A stretch of 64,000 bases of DNA from JBASEY01 sp964404285 (GCA_964404285.1 CAYOJK010000003.1:171020-235019); one strand, 5' to 3'. Shown: positions 27,212-36,437, counted from the first letter of the stretch. The notes: generated by a model from the sequence alone, not told the origin. Numbers and translations: made by a program.

Positions 27212-28932
27212 TAGACCATGACATCCCTTTTCTGGTAGGTAGTATGAAGCAATTCATGGCTTTTTTCACTCAACGGCTCACCCAAAAAGTCACGATAGAT
27301 TCTTTGAATTGATGGGTTCAAATGCGATGCTCGGAGAGATTCGGTTTTATCGATTTTATAAACAGCTCGCATTCTGGCCCTGATAGCGTCTAAGTCAGCT
27401 GCAAAGGGCTGTCCACCACCGTTTATACAGCCGCCCGGGCAAGTCATGACTTCAAGGAAATGCAATTTGCGTTTACCGGCTTTCAGCTCATCTAAAATCT
27501 TGCTTGCATTCATCAAACCGCTTGTAACGGCAACATGGATATCAAGACCAGCTATGGTGATGACGGCTTCTTTGACACCGTCCATGCCTCGAACCGCTTT
27601 TACTTCGAGATTGGCCATTTCTTCACCTGTCAACATATAGTGCGCGGTTCGCAGAGCAGCTTCCATAACGCCTCCACTGGCTGCAAAGAGCTTTCCTGCG
27701 GTGCTGCGATCGCCGAAAGGCGTATCGGCATGCTCTGGTTGCAACTGTGTCATGTCGATTCCACGCAATCGGATGAGCTTGGCCAGTTCACGAGTTGTTA
27801 AAACTGCGTCAACATCGGCTATCCCGCCTCGAGCCATTTCCATTCGTCCAGCTTCAAATTTTTTCGCTGTACACGGCATAATTGAAACGCTGTAGATTTT
27901 GTCGGGTGACACATTTTCTTTTTCGGCAAAATAGCTCTTGATGATAGCGCCCATCATCTGTTGTGGGCTTTTACAGGAAGAGATATTAGGTATAAATTCC
28001 GGATAAAATTGTTCGATAAATTTTACCCATCCCGGTGAACAGCTTGTCAGCAAGGGGAGAGGTAAATTGTTTGTGATACGATGTACAAGCTCCGAGGCTT
28101 CTTCCATGATAGTCAAATCAGCTGAAAAGGATGTGTCAAAGACTTTGTCAAATCCGAGTCGTCGAAAAGCCGCTGTCATGATACCGGCGACATCGAGACC
28201 TGGCTTCAAGCCGAAGGCTTCACCTATCGTGACAGAAATGCTGGGTGCGTGTTGAACCACAACCATTTTTTCTGGGTCGCGCAAAGCATCGATAACTTCT
28301 TTAATCTGATTTCGTTCACGGAGAGCGCCCGTTGGGCAAACATTGATGCATTGGCCACAGTTGATACATGAAGAAATGTTAATGCCTTCATTGAAAGCTG
28401 TTCCCACCGTTGTCATGCTGCCGCGGCCGATGAAGTCGATCGCAGAAACATTTTGTATCTCTTCGCAAACGCGAACACACTTGCCGCAGAGAATACATTT
28501 ATCGGGATCACGCAGAATGCTGAGGCTGGAAACATCCTCTGAGTGATGGCTCCGTTCACCGATATAGCGTCTACGATTGATATTCAGTTCTTCGGCTAAA
28601 TCCTGCAAGCCGCACTGGCCGTTTCGTTCACAATACAAGCAGTCGTCTGGGTGGTTGGCGAGTAAAAGTTCTACAATTGTTGTTCTTGCCTGCACTGCGC
28701 GTTCTGAGTGGGTCCAAACTTTTAGACCACGTCTGATTGGATACGCACAGCTGGGAACAAGATTTCTTTCTCCTTCTACTTCCACCACGCACAAGCGACA
28801 GGCGCCTGATGGAAACATGTCGTCAAGATGACATAAAGTTGGCACGTGTATTCCCGCGCGTCGGAGGGCATATAGAAGCATTTCGCCTTCTTTACCCTCA
28901 ATCATACGTCCGTTGACTTCCAAGCTAATCAT
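27211..28932 (-). CDS. hydA: [FeFe] hydrogenase catalytic subunit HydA of a trimeric NAD-linked enzyme
   Basis: The 573-residue protein starts with a NuoG-type [2Fe-2S] domain, followed by the His-Cys3 cluster and two [4Fe-4S] ferredoxin motifs (CILCGKCVRVC, CINCGQCINVC). The H-cluster domain has TSCSPGW, MPCTAKKFE and MTCPGGCINGGGQP, and the small C-terminal region is present. TSCSPGW has Ser at the place where many hydrogenases have the proton-relay Cys; this variation is common in NAD-linked groups. The position with hydB and hydC indicates an NADH/ferredoxin-linked (bifurcating-type) trimer. The protein is cytoplasmic, with no twin-arginine signal. Confidence 0.93.
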   Translation of the reverse strand: MISLEVNGRMIEGKEGEMLLYALRRAGIHVPTLCHLDDMFPSGACRLCVVEVEGERNLVPSCAYPIRRGLKVWTHSERAVQARTTIVELLLANHPDDCLYCERNGQCGLQDLAEELNINRRRYIGERSHHSEDVSSLSILRDPDKCILCGKCVRVCEEIQNVSAIDFIGRGSMTTVGTAFNEGINISSCINCGQCINVCPTGALRERNQIKEVIDALRDPEKMVVVQHAPSISVTIGEAFGLKPGLDVAGIMTAAFRRLGFDKVFDTSFSADLTIMEEASELVHRITNNLPLPLLTSCSPGWVKFIEQFYPEFIPNISSCKSPQQMMGAIIKSYFAEKENVSPDKIYSVSIMPCTAKKFEAGRMEMARGGIADVDAVLTTRELAKLIRLRGIDMTQLQPEHADTPFGDRSTAGKLFAASGGVMEAALRTAHYMLTGEEMANLEVKAVRGMDGVKEAVITIAGLDIHVAVTSGLMNASKILDELKAGKRKLHFLEVMTCPGGCINGGGQPFAADLDAIRARMRAVYKIDKTESLRASHLNPSIQRIYRDFLGEPLSEKSHELLHTTYQKRDVMV

Positions 28933-28940
28933 GATATCTC

Positions 28941-30902
28941 CTATTCTGTATAAACAGCTTTGAATTTACAAACTTCCATGCATGCACCACAACCGATGCA
29001 GCGTTCTTCAACAATATAATGCGGTGATTTGGGAGCTCCCATAATGGCATTTGCCGGACATTTTTTCGCACACAATGTACAACCGATACATTTTTCAATA
29101 TCGATGTGATATTTCAGCAATTCTTTACAGGCTCCCGATGGGCAACGACGCTCGTAAATATGAGCATCATACTCATCCTTAAACCATCTCAAAGTACTTA
29201 AAACAGGGTTCGGCGCCGTTTGGCCAAGGCCACAGAGACTGGTGCTGCGAATGACTTCAGCCAACCGAGTCAATGATAAAACGCCTTGAAAACGAATCAG
29301 AGCATCCGTACCTGTCTCACTGCGGTGACCCCGAGTTATTCGCTCAAGAATTTCCAACATTCGGCGCGTTCCTTCACGACAGGGAATGCATTTACCACAG
29401 CTTTCGCGCTGGATGAATTTCATGAAAAACTTGGCGATATCAACCATACAGTTGTCTTCATCCATAACGACCAGGCCACCACTACCCATCATGGCGCCGA
29501 CTTTAAGAAGCGAGTCATAATCAATGGGAATATCCAGATGTTGAGTTGGAATACAGCCTCCTGATGGACCTCCGATCTGGACGGCTTTGTATGCACGGCC
29601 GTTCGGAATTCCGCCACCGATATCATAAACGATCGATCGAAGGGTTGTTCCCATCGCAACTTCTACGAGACCGGTGTATTTGACTTTACCGGACATGGCG
29701 AAAACTTTTGTTCCTTTGGAGTTTTCCGTGCCTATCGCAGCAAATTTTTCCGGTCCGTCTAAAATAATGCCCGGTATGTTTGAAAACGTTTCGACATTGT
29801 TAATCAGTGTCGGAGCGTTAAAGAGACCACTATCTGAGGGATATGGGGGTCGTGGCCGGGGCATTCCCCGTCGACCTTCGATGCTGGCGAGAAGCGCTGT
29901 TTCTTCGCCGCAAACGAAAGCGCCGGCGCCTTTTTTAATGACAAATTCCAGGCTGTAGCCCGTATCCATTATATTGTCGCCGATCAAACCATACGCTTGA
30001 GCTTGCTCGATGGCTTCTTCCAATCGTGCAATCGCCAGGGGATACTCAGCTCGAATGTAAATATAGGCCTTCGTCGCGCCAACAGCGTAGCCGGCTAGCG
30101 CCATACCTTCCAGAAGCCGATGTGGGTCTCCTTCGATAACGGCACGATCCATGAATGCTCCAGGGTCGCCTTCGTCTGCATTGCACACGAGATATTTTTG
30201 GTCACCCTGAGATTTTAACGTGAACTGCCATTTGCGACCGGTGGGAAATCCCCCGCCACCACGACCTCGTAAACCCGATGCGAGAACCATGTCACACACT
30301 TCTTGGGGCGTTCGTGTATGAAGCGTTTTTATAAAAGCCTGATACCCTTGCAATGCAATGTATTGCTCAATCGACTGAGGATTTATTAGGCCGCAGTTTT
30401 TCAGAACAAGTCGCGTTTGCGGCGCGAAAAAGGGATGCTCATCTATAAAGGGAAGTGACGGCCAGGGCTTTAATGTCGCAGAGCGAAACTGGCCCAACAG
30501 GTGGTCAGGAACATATTGACCTTTCAGAAACTGGTCAAGAATTTGAGCGACATTATCGGCGGTAACATTGTAAAAAGATACGCGAGGTTTTCCTGGAATC
30601 TGGATATCCATGAGCGGTTCTAGAGCACACAAGCCAATACAGCCTACTTCGACGACTCGATAGTCGACATCGGAATCTTTCATTGCGGCATGAATTTGTT
30701 CTCGAGTGGCTTTCGCGCCGGCTCCAATACCACATGTAGCCATTCCTAGAAAAATAGTCACCACATCGACATCTTCGTAAAGATATTTTTCTATGATAGA
30801 TTTTTCAGTAGCCGCAATTTCTTCAGAGCTACCAAAAGGCAGAGTTTTATGAAGAAATTCGAATACTTTTTTATCGACTTTTATAGCAGTAGCGCTAGTC
30901 AT
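28941..30902 (-). CDS. hydB: NADH-binding flavoprotein subunit HydB of the hydrogenase
   Basis: A NuoF-like subunit with 653 residues from the ATG at 30902, which has AGGAGG nine bases upstream. The N-terminal ~110 residues form a thioredoxin-like [2Fe-2S] domain. The FMN/NADH region contains GLRGRGGGGFPTGRKW and GEETALLASIEG. A NuoF-type cluster motif (ESCGKCIPCREG) follows. The C-terminus has two [4Fe-4S] ferredoxin motifs (CIGCTLCAKKCP, CIGCGACMEVC). It transfers electrons between NADH and the rest of the enzyme. The gene overlaps hydC by eight bases. A longer frame from 30941 lacks a ribosome site. Confidence 0.95.
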   Translation of the reverse strand: MTSATAIKVDKKVFEFLHKTLPFGSSEEIAATEKSIIEKYLYEDVDVVTIFLGMATCGIGAGAKATREQIHAAMKDSDVDYRVVEVGCIGLCALEPLMDIQIPGKPRVSFYNVTADNVAQILDQFLKGQYVPDHLLGQFRSATLKPWPSLPFIDEHPFFAPQTRLVLKNCGLINPQSIEQYIALQGYQAFIKTLHTRTPQEVCDMVLASGLRGRGGGGFPTGRKWQFTLKSQGDQKYLVCNADEGDPGAFMDRAVIEGDPHRLLEGMALAGYAVGATKAYIYIRAEYPLAIARLEEAIEQAQAYGLIGDNIMDTGYSLEFVIKKGAGAFVCGEETALLASIEGRRGMPRPRPPYPSDSGLFNAPTLINNVETFSNIPGIILDGPEKFAAIGTENSKGTKVFAMSGKVKYTGLVEVAMGTTLRSIVYDIGGGIPNGRAYKAVQIGGPSGGCIPTQHLDIPIDYDSLLKVGAMMGSGGLVVMDEDNCMVDIAKFFMKFIQRESCGKCIPCREGTRRMLEILERITRGHRSETGTDALIRFQGVLSLTRLAEVIRSTSLCGLGQTAPNPVLSTLRWFKDEYDAHIYERRCPSGACKELLKYHIDIEKCIGCTLCAKKCPANAIMGAPKSPHYIVEERCIGCGACMEVCKFKAVYTE

Positions 30903-31389
30903 TCTGCGGTTCCTCCTTTTCTGTGTTTTTCGCGGATTCACGATATTTTTTCAGTATTTTCGGAATATCGTCTGATGAGAGTTTGGCATGAAATGAGCCA
31001 TTGATGGCGATAACCGGCGCCAAACCGCATGCTCCAAGACAGGCAACTTCCTCAAGACTGAACAGTCCGTCTTTGGTCGTTTGATTGGAATCGATTTTCA
31101 AATCTTGTTTGATTGCGTCAAGAATAGCAGCGGAGCCTTTGACATGACACGCTGTGCCTCGACATACCTGGATATGGAATTGACCTTTCGGTTCAAAACG
31201 AAATTGATTGTAAAAAGTGGCAACCCCGTAAATCTTACTGGTTGGCAGATGTAAATGGGCGCCAATTTGGACAACCGATTCGCGTGAGAGAAATCCCAAT
31301 GCGGATTGAACATCCTGTAAAATTGGGATCAGTTTGTCCCGATCTGCATCGGGATAATGCGTTAAAACTTCCTGAATAGCATTTTTCAT
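30895..31389 (-). CDS. hydC: [2Fe-2S] subunit HydC (NuoE-like) of the hydrogenase
   Basis: A 164-residue NuoE-type protein: a helical N-terminus followed by a thioredoxin-like [2Fe-2S] domain, with the four cluster cysteines in VCRGTACHVKG and VACLGACGLAPV. It forms the electron-transfer arm of the trimeric NAD-linked hydrogenase. AGGAG precedes the ATG at 31389. The gene lies 15 bases after rex and overlaps hydB. Confidence 0.95.
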   Translation of the reverse strand: MKNAIQEVLTHYPDADRDKLIPILQDVQSALGFLSRESVVQIGAHLHLPTSKIYGVATFYNQFRFEPKGQFHIQVCRGTACHVKGSAAILDAIKQDLKIDSNQTTKDGLFSLEEVACLGACGLAPVIAINGSFHAKLSSDDIPKILKKYRESAKNTEKEEPQND

Positions 31390-31404
31390 AAAAATATACT
31401 CCTG

Positions 31405-32028
31405 CTAATATGGTGTTCGTGTAAAATATGCCAATTTTTCTAACGATGTCGTCAAATCAAGTGATTCAGTAAAAATCCCCGACGGGACTCGAATGGGAAT
31501 CGGCGCGAAATTCAAAATTCCAAGAATACCTGCTGACACCAAGGCATCAGCCGTTTTTTGAGCAGCTTCTCTTGGTGTCGTAATAACACCGAGTGTAATA
31601 GCTTCTTTTTCTATAACGGAGTCTAACTCTTCAATAGAATGGGTACGGCATCCATGGATAACGCGCCCGGTTTTAGATGAATCGGTATCGAATGCTGCAA
31701 CTATTCTGACAGCGGGGGAGCGTTGCGGAAAATACGAAAGAATTGCTCTACCTAAATTCCCTATTCCAACTAAAGCTGCTTTTTGAACGGAGCTGCTAAG
31801 AATTTCTTCCAATCGCGTTTTTAGTATATTTAAATCATAACCTTTGGATGATGAGCCGGTTATGCCGGCATTCATAAGATCGCGTCTTACCTGTGTTGGG
31901 CTGGACTGAGCCAAGGCAGCCAGTTGATGTGAATAGACGTATAGGGAGTTTTGCTGCTGTAAATCAGAGGCAAGCCTTCTGTAAAGCGAGAATCTTTCAA
32001 TTGTTTTAGGTGGAAACACGCTATACAT
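31405..32028 (-). CDS. rex: Redox-sensing transcriptional repressor Rex
   Basis: Rex reads the NADH/NAD+ ratio and releases DNA when NADH is high. The 207-residue protein has an N-terminal winged helix (residues ~1-80, SPTQVRRDLMNAG) and a Rossmann domain with VGIGNLGRAIL and the FDTDSSKTGR motif of Rex. It is the first gene of the hydrogenase operon, so NADH accumulation would release expression of an NADH-oxidising hydrogenase. The two operator-like sites in front of it suggest autoregulation. Confidence 0.93.
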   Translation of the reverse strand: MYSVFPPKTIERFSLYRRLASDLQQQNSLYVYSHQLAALAQSSPTQVRRDLMNAGITGSSSKGYDLNILKTRLEEILSSSVQKAALVGIGNLGRAILSYFPQRSPAVRIVAAFDTDSSKTGRVIHGCRTHSIEELDSVIEKEAITLGVITTPREAAQKTADALVSAGILGILNFAPIPIRVPSGIFTESLDLTTSLEKLAYFTRTPY

Positions 32029-32058
32029 CCTTTCCCCTGCCCCCTCCCCATTAATTCT

Positions 32059-32093
32059 CTGTGATTCTTATCACGCTGTTACGTTATTCACAG
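32059..32093 (-). promoter_or_regulatory. Two adjoining Rex-like operators before the hydrogenase operon
   Basis: The published Rex consensus is close to TTGTGA-N6-TCACAA. Two matches adjoin: CTGTGA-TTCTTA-TCACGC at 32059-32076 and CTGTTA-CGTTAT-TCACAG at 32076-32093 (sharing position 32076). The second matches the known Rex sequences at nearly all arm positions. They fall between the predicted promoter -10 box and the rex start codon. Confidence 0.65.
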
Positions 32094-32104
32094 CTTCGCC
32101 CATA

Positions 32105-32133
32105 CATATATTTCACAGATGCTAAACTGTCAA
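32105..32133 (-). promoter_or_regulatory. Predicted sigma-70 promoter of the rex-hyd operon
   Basis: Reading the minus strand, a perfect TTGACA lies at 32128-32133, then a 17-base spacer and TATATG at 32105-32110 (four of six -10 positions). Transcription would start just upstream of the two Rex-like sites and run to rex, ~75 bases away. Confidence 0.6.
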
Positions 32134-32147
32134 GCATTATTTTAAGC

Positions 32148-32864
32148 TTACCTCGCGGCTTTTTTCATGTCTTGAAGTTGGTTCCACAAAACCCACATTC
32201 CACGAAGTGTCTTGATGACATCACTGGGTTTCACTGTGGTTTGACCAGCATGGCGCGGCAAATGCGTCACGCCAACCTCGGTGATCCGCATACCGAAAAA
32301 TACAGCCTTTGCCATAATCTCTGTATCAACCATAAAATTTTCCGACGCGATTTTAATTTTATCGAAGACCTCTCGTCTGAATAGTTTAAATGCACAGTCA
32401 ATATCTCGTACAGGAAATTTAAAAATGGTGTGCGAAAAAATATTGAAACATCGGGAGACAAACAGACGGAACCACGGATCGACCCTGGGATTACGATAAC
32501 CAACGACAATGTCATGAGTGTCAATATGTTTCAACAGCAGTGGAATTTCATTCAGATCAAATTGATTATCGGAATCAGAAAAAAATATCAGACTTTTCTT
32601 GGCATTGGTAAAACCTGTTCGAAGAGCCGCCGTATAGCCTTTATTAGGGGAGTGGGTGTAAACAACAAGTTTTGGAAATTCTTGTTGAAGGTTTTTTAAA
32701 ACATTCGGCGTGTTGTCTTTCGACCCATCATCAACAACGATAATTTCATATTCGTCGCCAAAGACTTTTTGGCCGACGGCATCAGCGTCTCTGACAAGAC
32801 GGTCAAGGTTATCCTGTTCGTTGTATGCGGGGAAAACCATTGATAAGGAGTGACTTGTTTTCAT
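32148..32864 (-). CDS. Family 2 glycosyltransferase (dolichol-phosphate mannosyltransferase-like)
   Basis: The 238-residue protein shows the GT2 pattern: FPAYNEQDNLDRLV, the DXD-like EIIVVDDGSKDNT, the second acidic site FSDSDNQFD and CAFKLFRREVF. These match DPM1-like glycosyltransferases that charge a lipid carrier. No C-terminal membrane segment is visible. It probably takes part in envelope glycan synthesis with the glycosyltransferases and methyltransferase nearby. It lies just upstream of the rex promoter on the same strand. Confidence 0.88.
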   Translation of the reverse strand: MKTSHSLSMVFPAYNEQDNLDRLVRDADAVGQKVFGDEYEIIVVDDGSKDNTPNVLKNLQQEFPKLVVYTHSPNKGYTAALRTGFTNAKKSLIFFSDSDNQFDLNEIPLLLKHIDTHDIVVGYRNPRVDPWFRLFVSRCFNIFSHTIFKFPVRDIDCAFKLFRREVFDKIKIASENFMVDTEIMAKAVFFGMRITEVGVTHLPRHAGQTTVKPSDVIKTLRGMWVLWNQLQDMKKAAR

Positions 32865-33127
32865 GATTAAATTTCCACCAACTTTCCGACAATTCGCATT
32901 TCAATAATCGCAAACTGGAAAATAGAAATCAAATTATTATCTATCCCTGTCACACCTGTGAAAATAAAATAAAAAGTAGGCGCTATTCGAAAAAAATATA
33001 TTTTACAAACCGAGTTTTCTTTTTGTTCAAAAAACTAAACAAATTGCTCAGTTCCATCGGACATTGCTGATCAAGTCCAAATGAGGAAAGATAAAAAGAT
33101 TTCTTGCTAAACAGCTATTACGGGCGT
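32865..33127. other. Divergent intergenic region between a glycosyltransferase gene and tatA
   Basis: An AT-rich gap of ~260 bases between divergent genes. The only structure seen is the short palindrome TCACA-CC-TGTGA at 32950-32961, which may be a binding site or chance. No gene was found in it. Confidence 0.4.
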
Positions 33128-33304
33128 ATGCTTTTAGATATGGGTTTTGGAACAACAGAAATTCTAATTATTCTTTTGTTAGTAGCCATTCTATTTGGTG
33201 CGCGGAAATTACCGGAACTTGGCAAAGGCATCGGGGAAGGCATTCGAAATTTTCGGAAAAGCCTAAAAGACGAAAATGAGTCGGATTCAGACAAGGAGAA
33301 ATAG
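33128..33304 (+). CDS. tatA: Twin-arginine translocase subunit TatA/TatE
   Basis: A 58-residue protein with one short N-terminal membrane helix (GTTEILIILLLVAILF) followed by the hinge GARKLPELGKGIGEGIRNF and a charged amphipathic helix. This is the pattern of TatA, which forms the pore for folded Tat substrates. The start may be at 33128 or the next ATG at 33140. TatB and TatC are not nearby. Confidence 0.9.
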   Translation: MLLDMGFGTTEILIILLLVAILFGARKLPELGKGIGEGIRNFRKSLKDENESDSDKEK

Positions 33305-33373
33305 GGTCTATTTCTTGCTCTTCCGACGACCGGTTGTGGGATAAATTCTTTGCATCGATGAATAGTGAAATGG

Positions 33374-34012
33374 TTAATGGCGTATAGTACCAAGAACCAT
33401 AGTCCAGGGAAATGGCGTTCGTATATCTATTATATCAACTGCTTGTTGCATAAAGGAGATGAATCCCCGTCGGGTAAAGCGCTGCAGATGGCCGGGAGTA
33501 TTGCCCCAATCTCGCCAATATTTACCACGCGCCATGTTCATTACTCGCCAGATCGGTTCCCAAGGAACGCTCGCAATAATAAAACGAGAAGCCACTCTAG
33601 CGACTTCTTTCAAAGCACGTTCCGGATCATCGAGATGTTCGAAAACTTCAGGTACAGACACAACATCAAAGGATTGATCTGAAAATGGGAGTTCATGGAT
33701 CGAACCATTGATTTTGTGAAAAGTATCGGGCATGTCATTCGTTTTGCTGATTTCCAGCAAACCGGGTTCCAAACCAACCGTGATAGTTGAAGGTTTCAAT
33801 CTTTGTTGTGTAAAATCAAGCAGATATCCATCACCACAGCCTGTCTCAAGAAGCGCATTTGGATGCCCTTGTTTCAAAACAATGGAAATAAGCTCATTCC
33901 AGCTTTTTAAAAATCCATTTGTCAAATAACGTGATATCGGATTTTTAGAGCGATATTTATCGTAATAATTGCCAAAGAGCGTTGTGTCTGCCTTCGTCTT
34001 ATTCAATTTCAT
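33374..34012 (-). CDS. SAM-dependent methyltransferase
   Basis: This 212-residue class I methyltransferase has motif I ALLETGCGDGYLLDF, motif II-like VGLEPGL and the FDVVSVPEVFEHLDDP motif of Methyltransf_11/25. The ATG at 34012 overlaps the stop of the upstream glycosyltransferase as TGATG, so the two are coupled and probably work on the same glycan or lipid. The exact substrate is not known. Confidence 0.88.
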   Translation of the reverse strand: MKLNKTKADTTLFGNYYDKYRSKNPISRYLTNGFLKSWNELISIVLKQGHPNALLETGCGDGYLLDFTQQRLKPSTITVGLEPGLLEISKTNDMPDTFHKINGSIHELPFSDQSFDVVSVPEVFEHLDDPERALKEVARVASRFIIASVPWEPIWRVMNMARGKYWRDWGNTPGHLQRFTRRGFISFMQQAVDIIDIRTPFPWTMVLGTIRH

Positions 34013-35301
34013 CACTGGTCCGTTATCCACGTATCAGCGTTGACAGATAGTTCATCTTTAAAAATTTTGGAAGTGTAGCGAGCGACAATGATATCCCAAT
34101 CAAAATGGCTTACAACTCGTTTTCGACCGGCATCTCCCAAACGATGACGAAGTTCAGGGTCCCGGATAAGAGTTTCGAGGCGATCCGCCATTTCCTCAGC
34201 ATTTCCCGGACTGAAATGCAGACCGGTTTTACCATCAACGACGGTATATTGAAATCCACCGATTCTTGAGGCGACGACCGGTAGGCCGGATGCCATTCCT
34301 TCCAAGGCGGTGATACCAAAAGGTTCCGGCCAGATAGAAGGGCAAACGACGATATCGACTGATTGGTATAAAGCCGGAAGGTTTTCCCAAGATACCCAAC
34401 CCGTGCTTTGTACCAGATTATCTGAACCGGTTGTGCGCGAATCAGTGACAAATGCTTCGATATCGAGGCCTCGATTTTTAAGGATTTGAATACATTCTCT
34501 AAACGAATAATACCCTTTTCTTGGATCATCGAGGCGACCTGGGAAAAGAATTCGTATCGGGCCGGAAGCGTTTGGTTCACTGCGTGGTGCAAAGCGTGAT
34601 GAGTCTATTCCGCCGGGCACGACATATATAGGACTTTTTATAGAATTCAGAAGAGTTTTTATAAAGGGATTGTTGACAATAATTCCTTTCAAAGAGTTAA
34701 GTGATTGCCTGACAGTGCGTACATACTGAGGTGTCCAAGCAAGAGCTGTCCAGTATTCAGTCGCCACAGGATTCAGCCTGGGGCCTATCAGGGTTCCGCC
34801 CATACGTCGCAATCCGCATTTCCAGCACATGAATGGTGTTTTCATTAGGCTCCCGCCACAGATTGAAGCGTATGGGTTCTGAGTTTCCCATTTAAACGTA
34901 TCCACTCTACAAAGACTCATATAATTCAAACAGATCAATTCATGGGCAAACATGCGAAGATAGACGGGAATATCTGCAAACCTACGGATAATATATGGGG
35001 CCAAATAAAATGTATCGCCGATCATGACGGCATCGGGTTTCCAAGCTCGAACTCTTTGTTCCAAAATGCGTGGCAGTGCGTAAAAGTTGAACTGCGATGA
35101 GCGGATCGGAATGGTTTCCACAGGAACCCCAGGATCCACATCCAATCTGCCGGCAGGAATCTGTTCACAATTACGCTTGGGCGTAAATATCTTGGGTGTA
35201 ATGCCGTGTGCTTGCAGACGGATGGCTGTTTCGCGGACATCAACCCAGGAACCACCGGTTGGCGGCCAATGAAAAGATTGATCAAGTAGGGCGAGTTTCA
35301 T
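34012..35301 (-). CDS. Family 4 glycosyltransferase
   Basis: The 429-residue protein has the GT-B fold. The C-terminal half contains the GT4 signatures RILFPGRLDDPRKGY and EPFGITALEGMASGLPVVAS. The N-terminal half has GGSWVDVRE and the acceptor domain. A CX2C (CWKC) around residue 165 is unusual for this family and might bind a metal. It is coupled to the methyltransferase gene and diverges from pdxS. Probable role: assembly of a surface polysaccharide or glycolipid. Confidence 0.88.
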   Translation of the reverse strand: MKLALLDQSFHWPPTGGSWVDVRETAIRLQAHGITPKIFTPKRNCEQIPAGRLDVDPGVPVETIPIRSSQFNFYALPRILEQRVRAWKPDAVMIGDTFYLAPYIIRRFADIPVYLRMFAHELICLNYMSLCRVDTFKWETQNPYASICGGSLMKTPFMCWKCGLRRMGGTLIGPRLNPVATEYWTALAWTPQYVRTVRQSLNSLKGIIVNNPFIKTLLNSIKSPIYVVPGGIDSSRFAPRSEPNASGPIRILFPGRLDDPRKGYYSFRECIQILKNRGLDIEAFVTDSRTTGSDNLVQSTGWVSWENLPALYQSVDIVVCPSIWPEPFGITALEGMASGLPVVASRIGGFQYTVVDGKTGLHFSPGNAEEMADRLETLIRDPELRHRLGDAGRKRVVSHFDWDIIVARYTSKIFKDELSVNADTWITDQ

Positions 35302-35449
35302 CACAAAGGACTATAACAAGGATACGATTCAGGTTCAATATTCAAGACGACTCAGAAATACCGAACAGGCAACCCTTAGATTTAAGTACACGATCAGTAA
35401 AAGCAGTTTTTTTTAAAAGCGCCATTTTGGAGTGTGTCATTAAGCTGAT

Positions 35450-35478
35450 TGACATTTAGCAAAGCCTGAAATATATAA
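35450..35478 (+). promoter_or_regulatory. Predicted sigma-70 promoter of pdxS
   Basis: A perfect TTGACA at 35450-35455 and TATATA at 35473-35478 are separated by 17 bases. They lie 45 bases before the pdxS ATG in a 220-base divergent gap. No other function was found for this gap. Confidence 0.7.
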
Positions 35479-35523
35479 AAAACTGGTTCGATTGTCTGAA
35501 CGAAATTATAAAAGAGGTGTTAA

Positions 35524-36411
35524 ATGGTCTCAAGCAACAATTCATTTGAAGCAAAAATAAAATTTGCTGAAAAGTTAAAAGGTGGCGTCATCATGGATGT
35601 CACCAATGCAGAACAGGCAAAGATAGCTGAAGATGCTGGTGCAGTCGCTGTTATGGCGCTGGAGCGTATCCCATCGGATATCCGAAAAGTCGGTGGCGTT
35701 TCACGTATGACTGATCCGGTTATCATTCAAAAAATAAAAGATACCGTTTCGATTCCGGTTATGGCTAAGTGCCGAATAGGCCACTTTGCAGAAGCTCAAA
35801 TCCTCCAAGCTCTCGGCGTGGATTTCATTGATGAAAGCGAAGTCTTGACGCCGGCGGATGAAGCCAACCATATCGATAAACATGCGTTTTCTGTGCCCTT
35901 TGTTTGCGGATGCCGTAATCTTGGCGAAGCGTTAAGACGTATCGGTGAAGGCGCGGCGATGATGAGAACGAAAGGCGAGGCGGGTACCGGTAACGTAGTA
36001 GAAGCCGTTCGTCACATGCGAAGTGTGATGACTACCATCCGACATATTTCAGTCATGTCGAATGACGAATTGATGGCAGTAGCCAAGGAATTGCAAGCTC
36101 CTTATGAGCTGGTCTTGAAAACGGCAAAGCTGGGCGCTCTCCCCGTGCCGAATTTCGCTGCCGGAGGTATAGCTACTCCTGCAGATGCTTCGTTGATGAT
36201 GCAGTTGGGAGCACAAACCGTTTTTGTCGGCTCAGGAATTTTTAAATCAGCGAATCCTGCTCGCATGGCCAAAGCGATTGTCCAGGCTGTAGCCCACTAT
36301 CGCGAACCGGACGCATTGCTAAAAGTCTCGTCCGGTCTGGGTGATGCCATGGAAGGACTGGAAATTAGCCAACTATCCGAGAGCGAAAGGTTGCAAGAAC
36401 GCGGTTGGTAA
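35524..36411 (+). CDS. pdxS: Pyridoxal 5'-phosphate synthase lyase subunit PdxS
   Basis: PdxS makes pyridoxal phosphate from ribose 5-phosphate, glyceraldehyde 3-phosphate and ammonia supplied by PdxT. The 295-residue protein has the full family pattern: GGVIMDVTNAEQAKIAEDAG, the active-site region VSIPVMAKCRIGHFAEAQ and FVGSGIFKS. The gene stands alone: no pdxT (glutaminase) follows. PdxT may be elsewhere, or the enzyme may use free ammonia. Confidence 0.96.
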   Translation: MVSSNNSFEAKIKFAEKLKGGVIMDVTNAEQAKIAEDAGAVAVMALERIPSDIRKVGGVSRMTDPVIIQKIKDTVSIPVMAKCRIGHFAEAQILQALGVDFIDESEVLTPADEANHIDKHAFSVPFVCGCRNLGEALRRIGEGAAMMRTKGEAGTGNVVEAVRHMRSVMTTIRHISVMSNDELMAVAKELQAPYELVLKTAKLGALPVPNFAAGGIATPADASLMMQLGAQTVFVGSGIFKSANPARMAKAIVQAVAHYREPDALLKVSSGLGDAMEGLEISQLSESERLQERGW

Positions 36412-36437
36412 GTGGCAGGAAATAACCGGATCCCTGA

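Noticed and set aside
32950..32961. Palindrome TCACACCTGTGA as a Rex or CRP site
   Set aside because: The half-sites point the wrong way round relative to the TGTGA-N6-TCACA pattern; may be chance.
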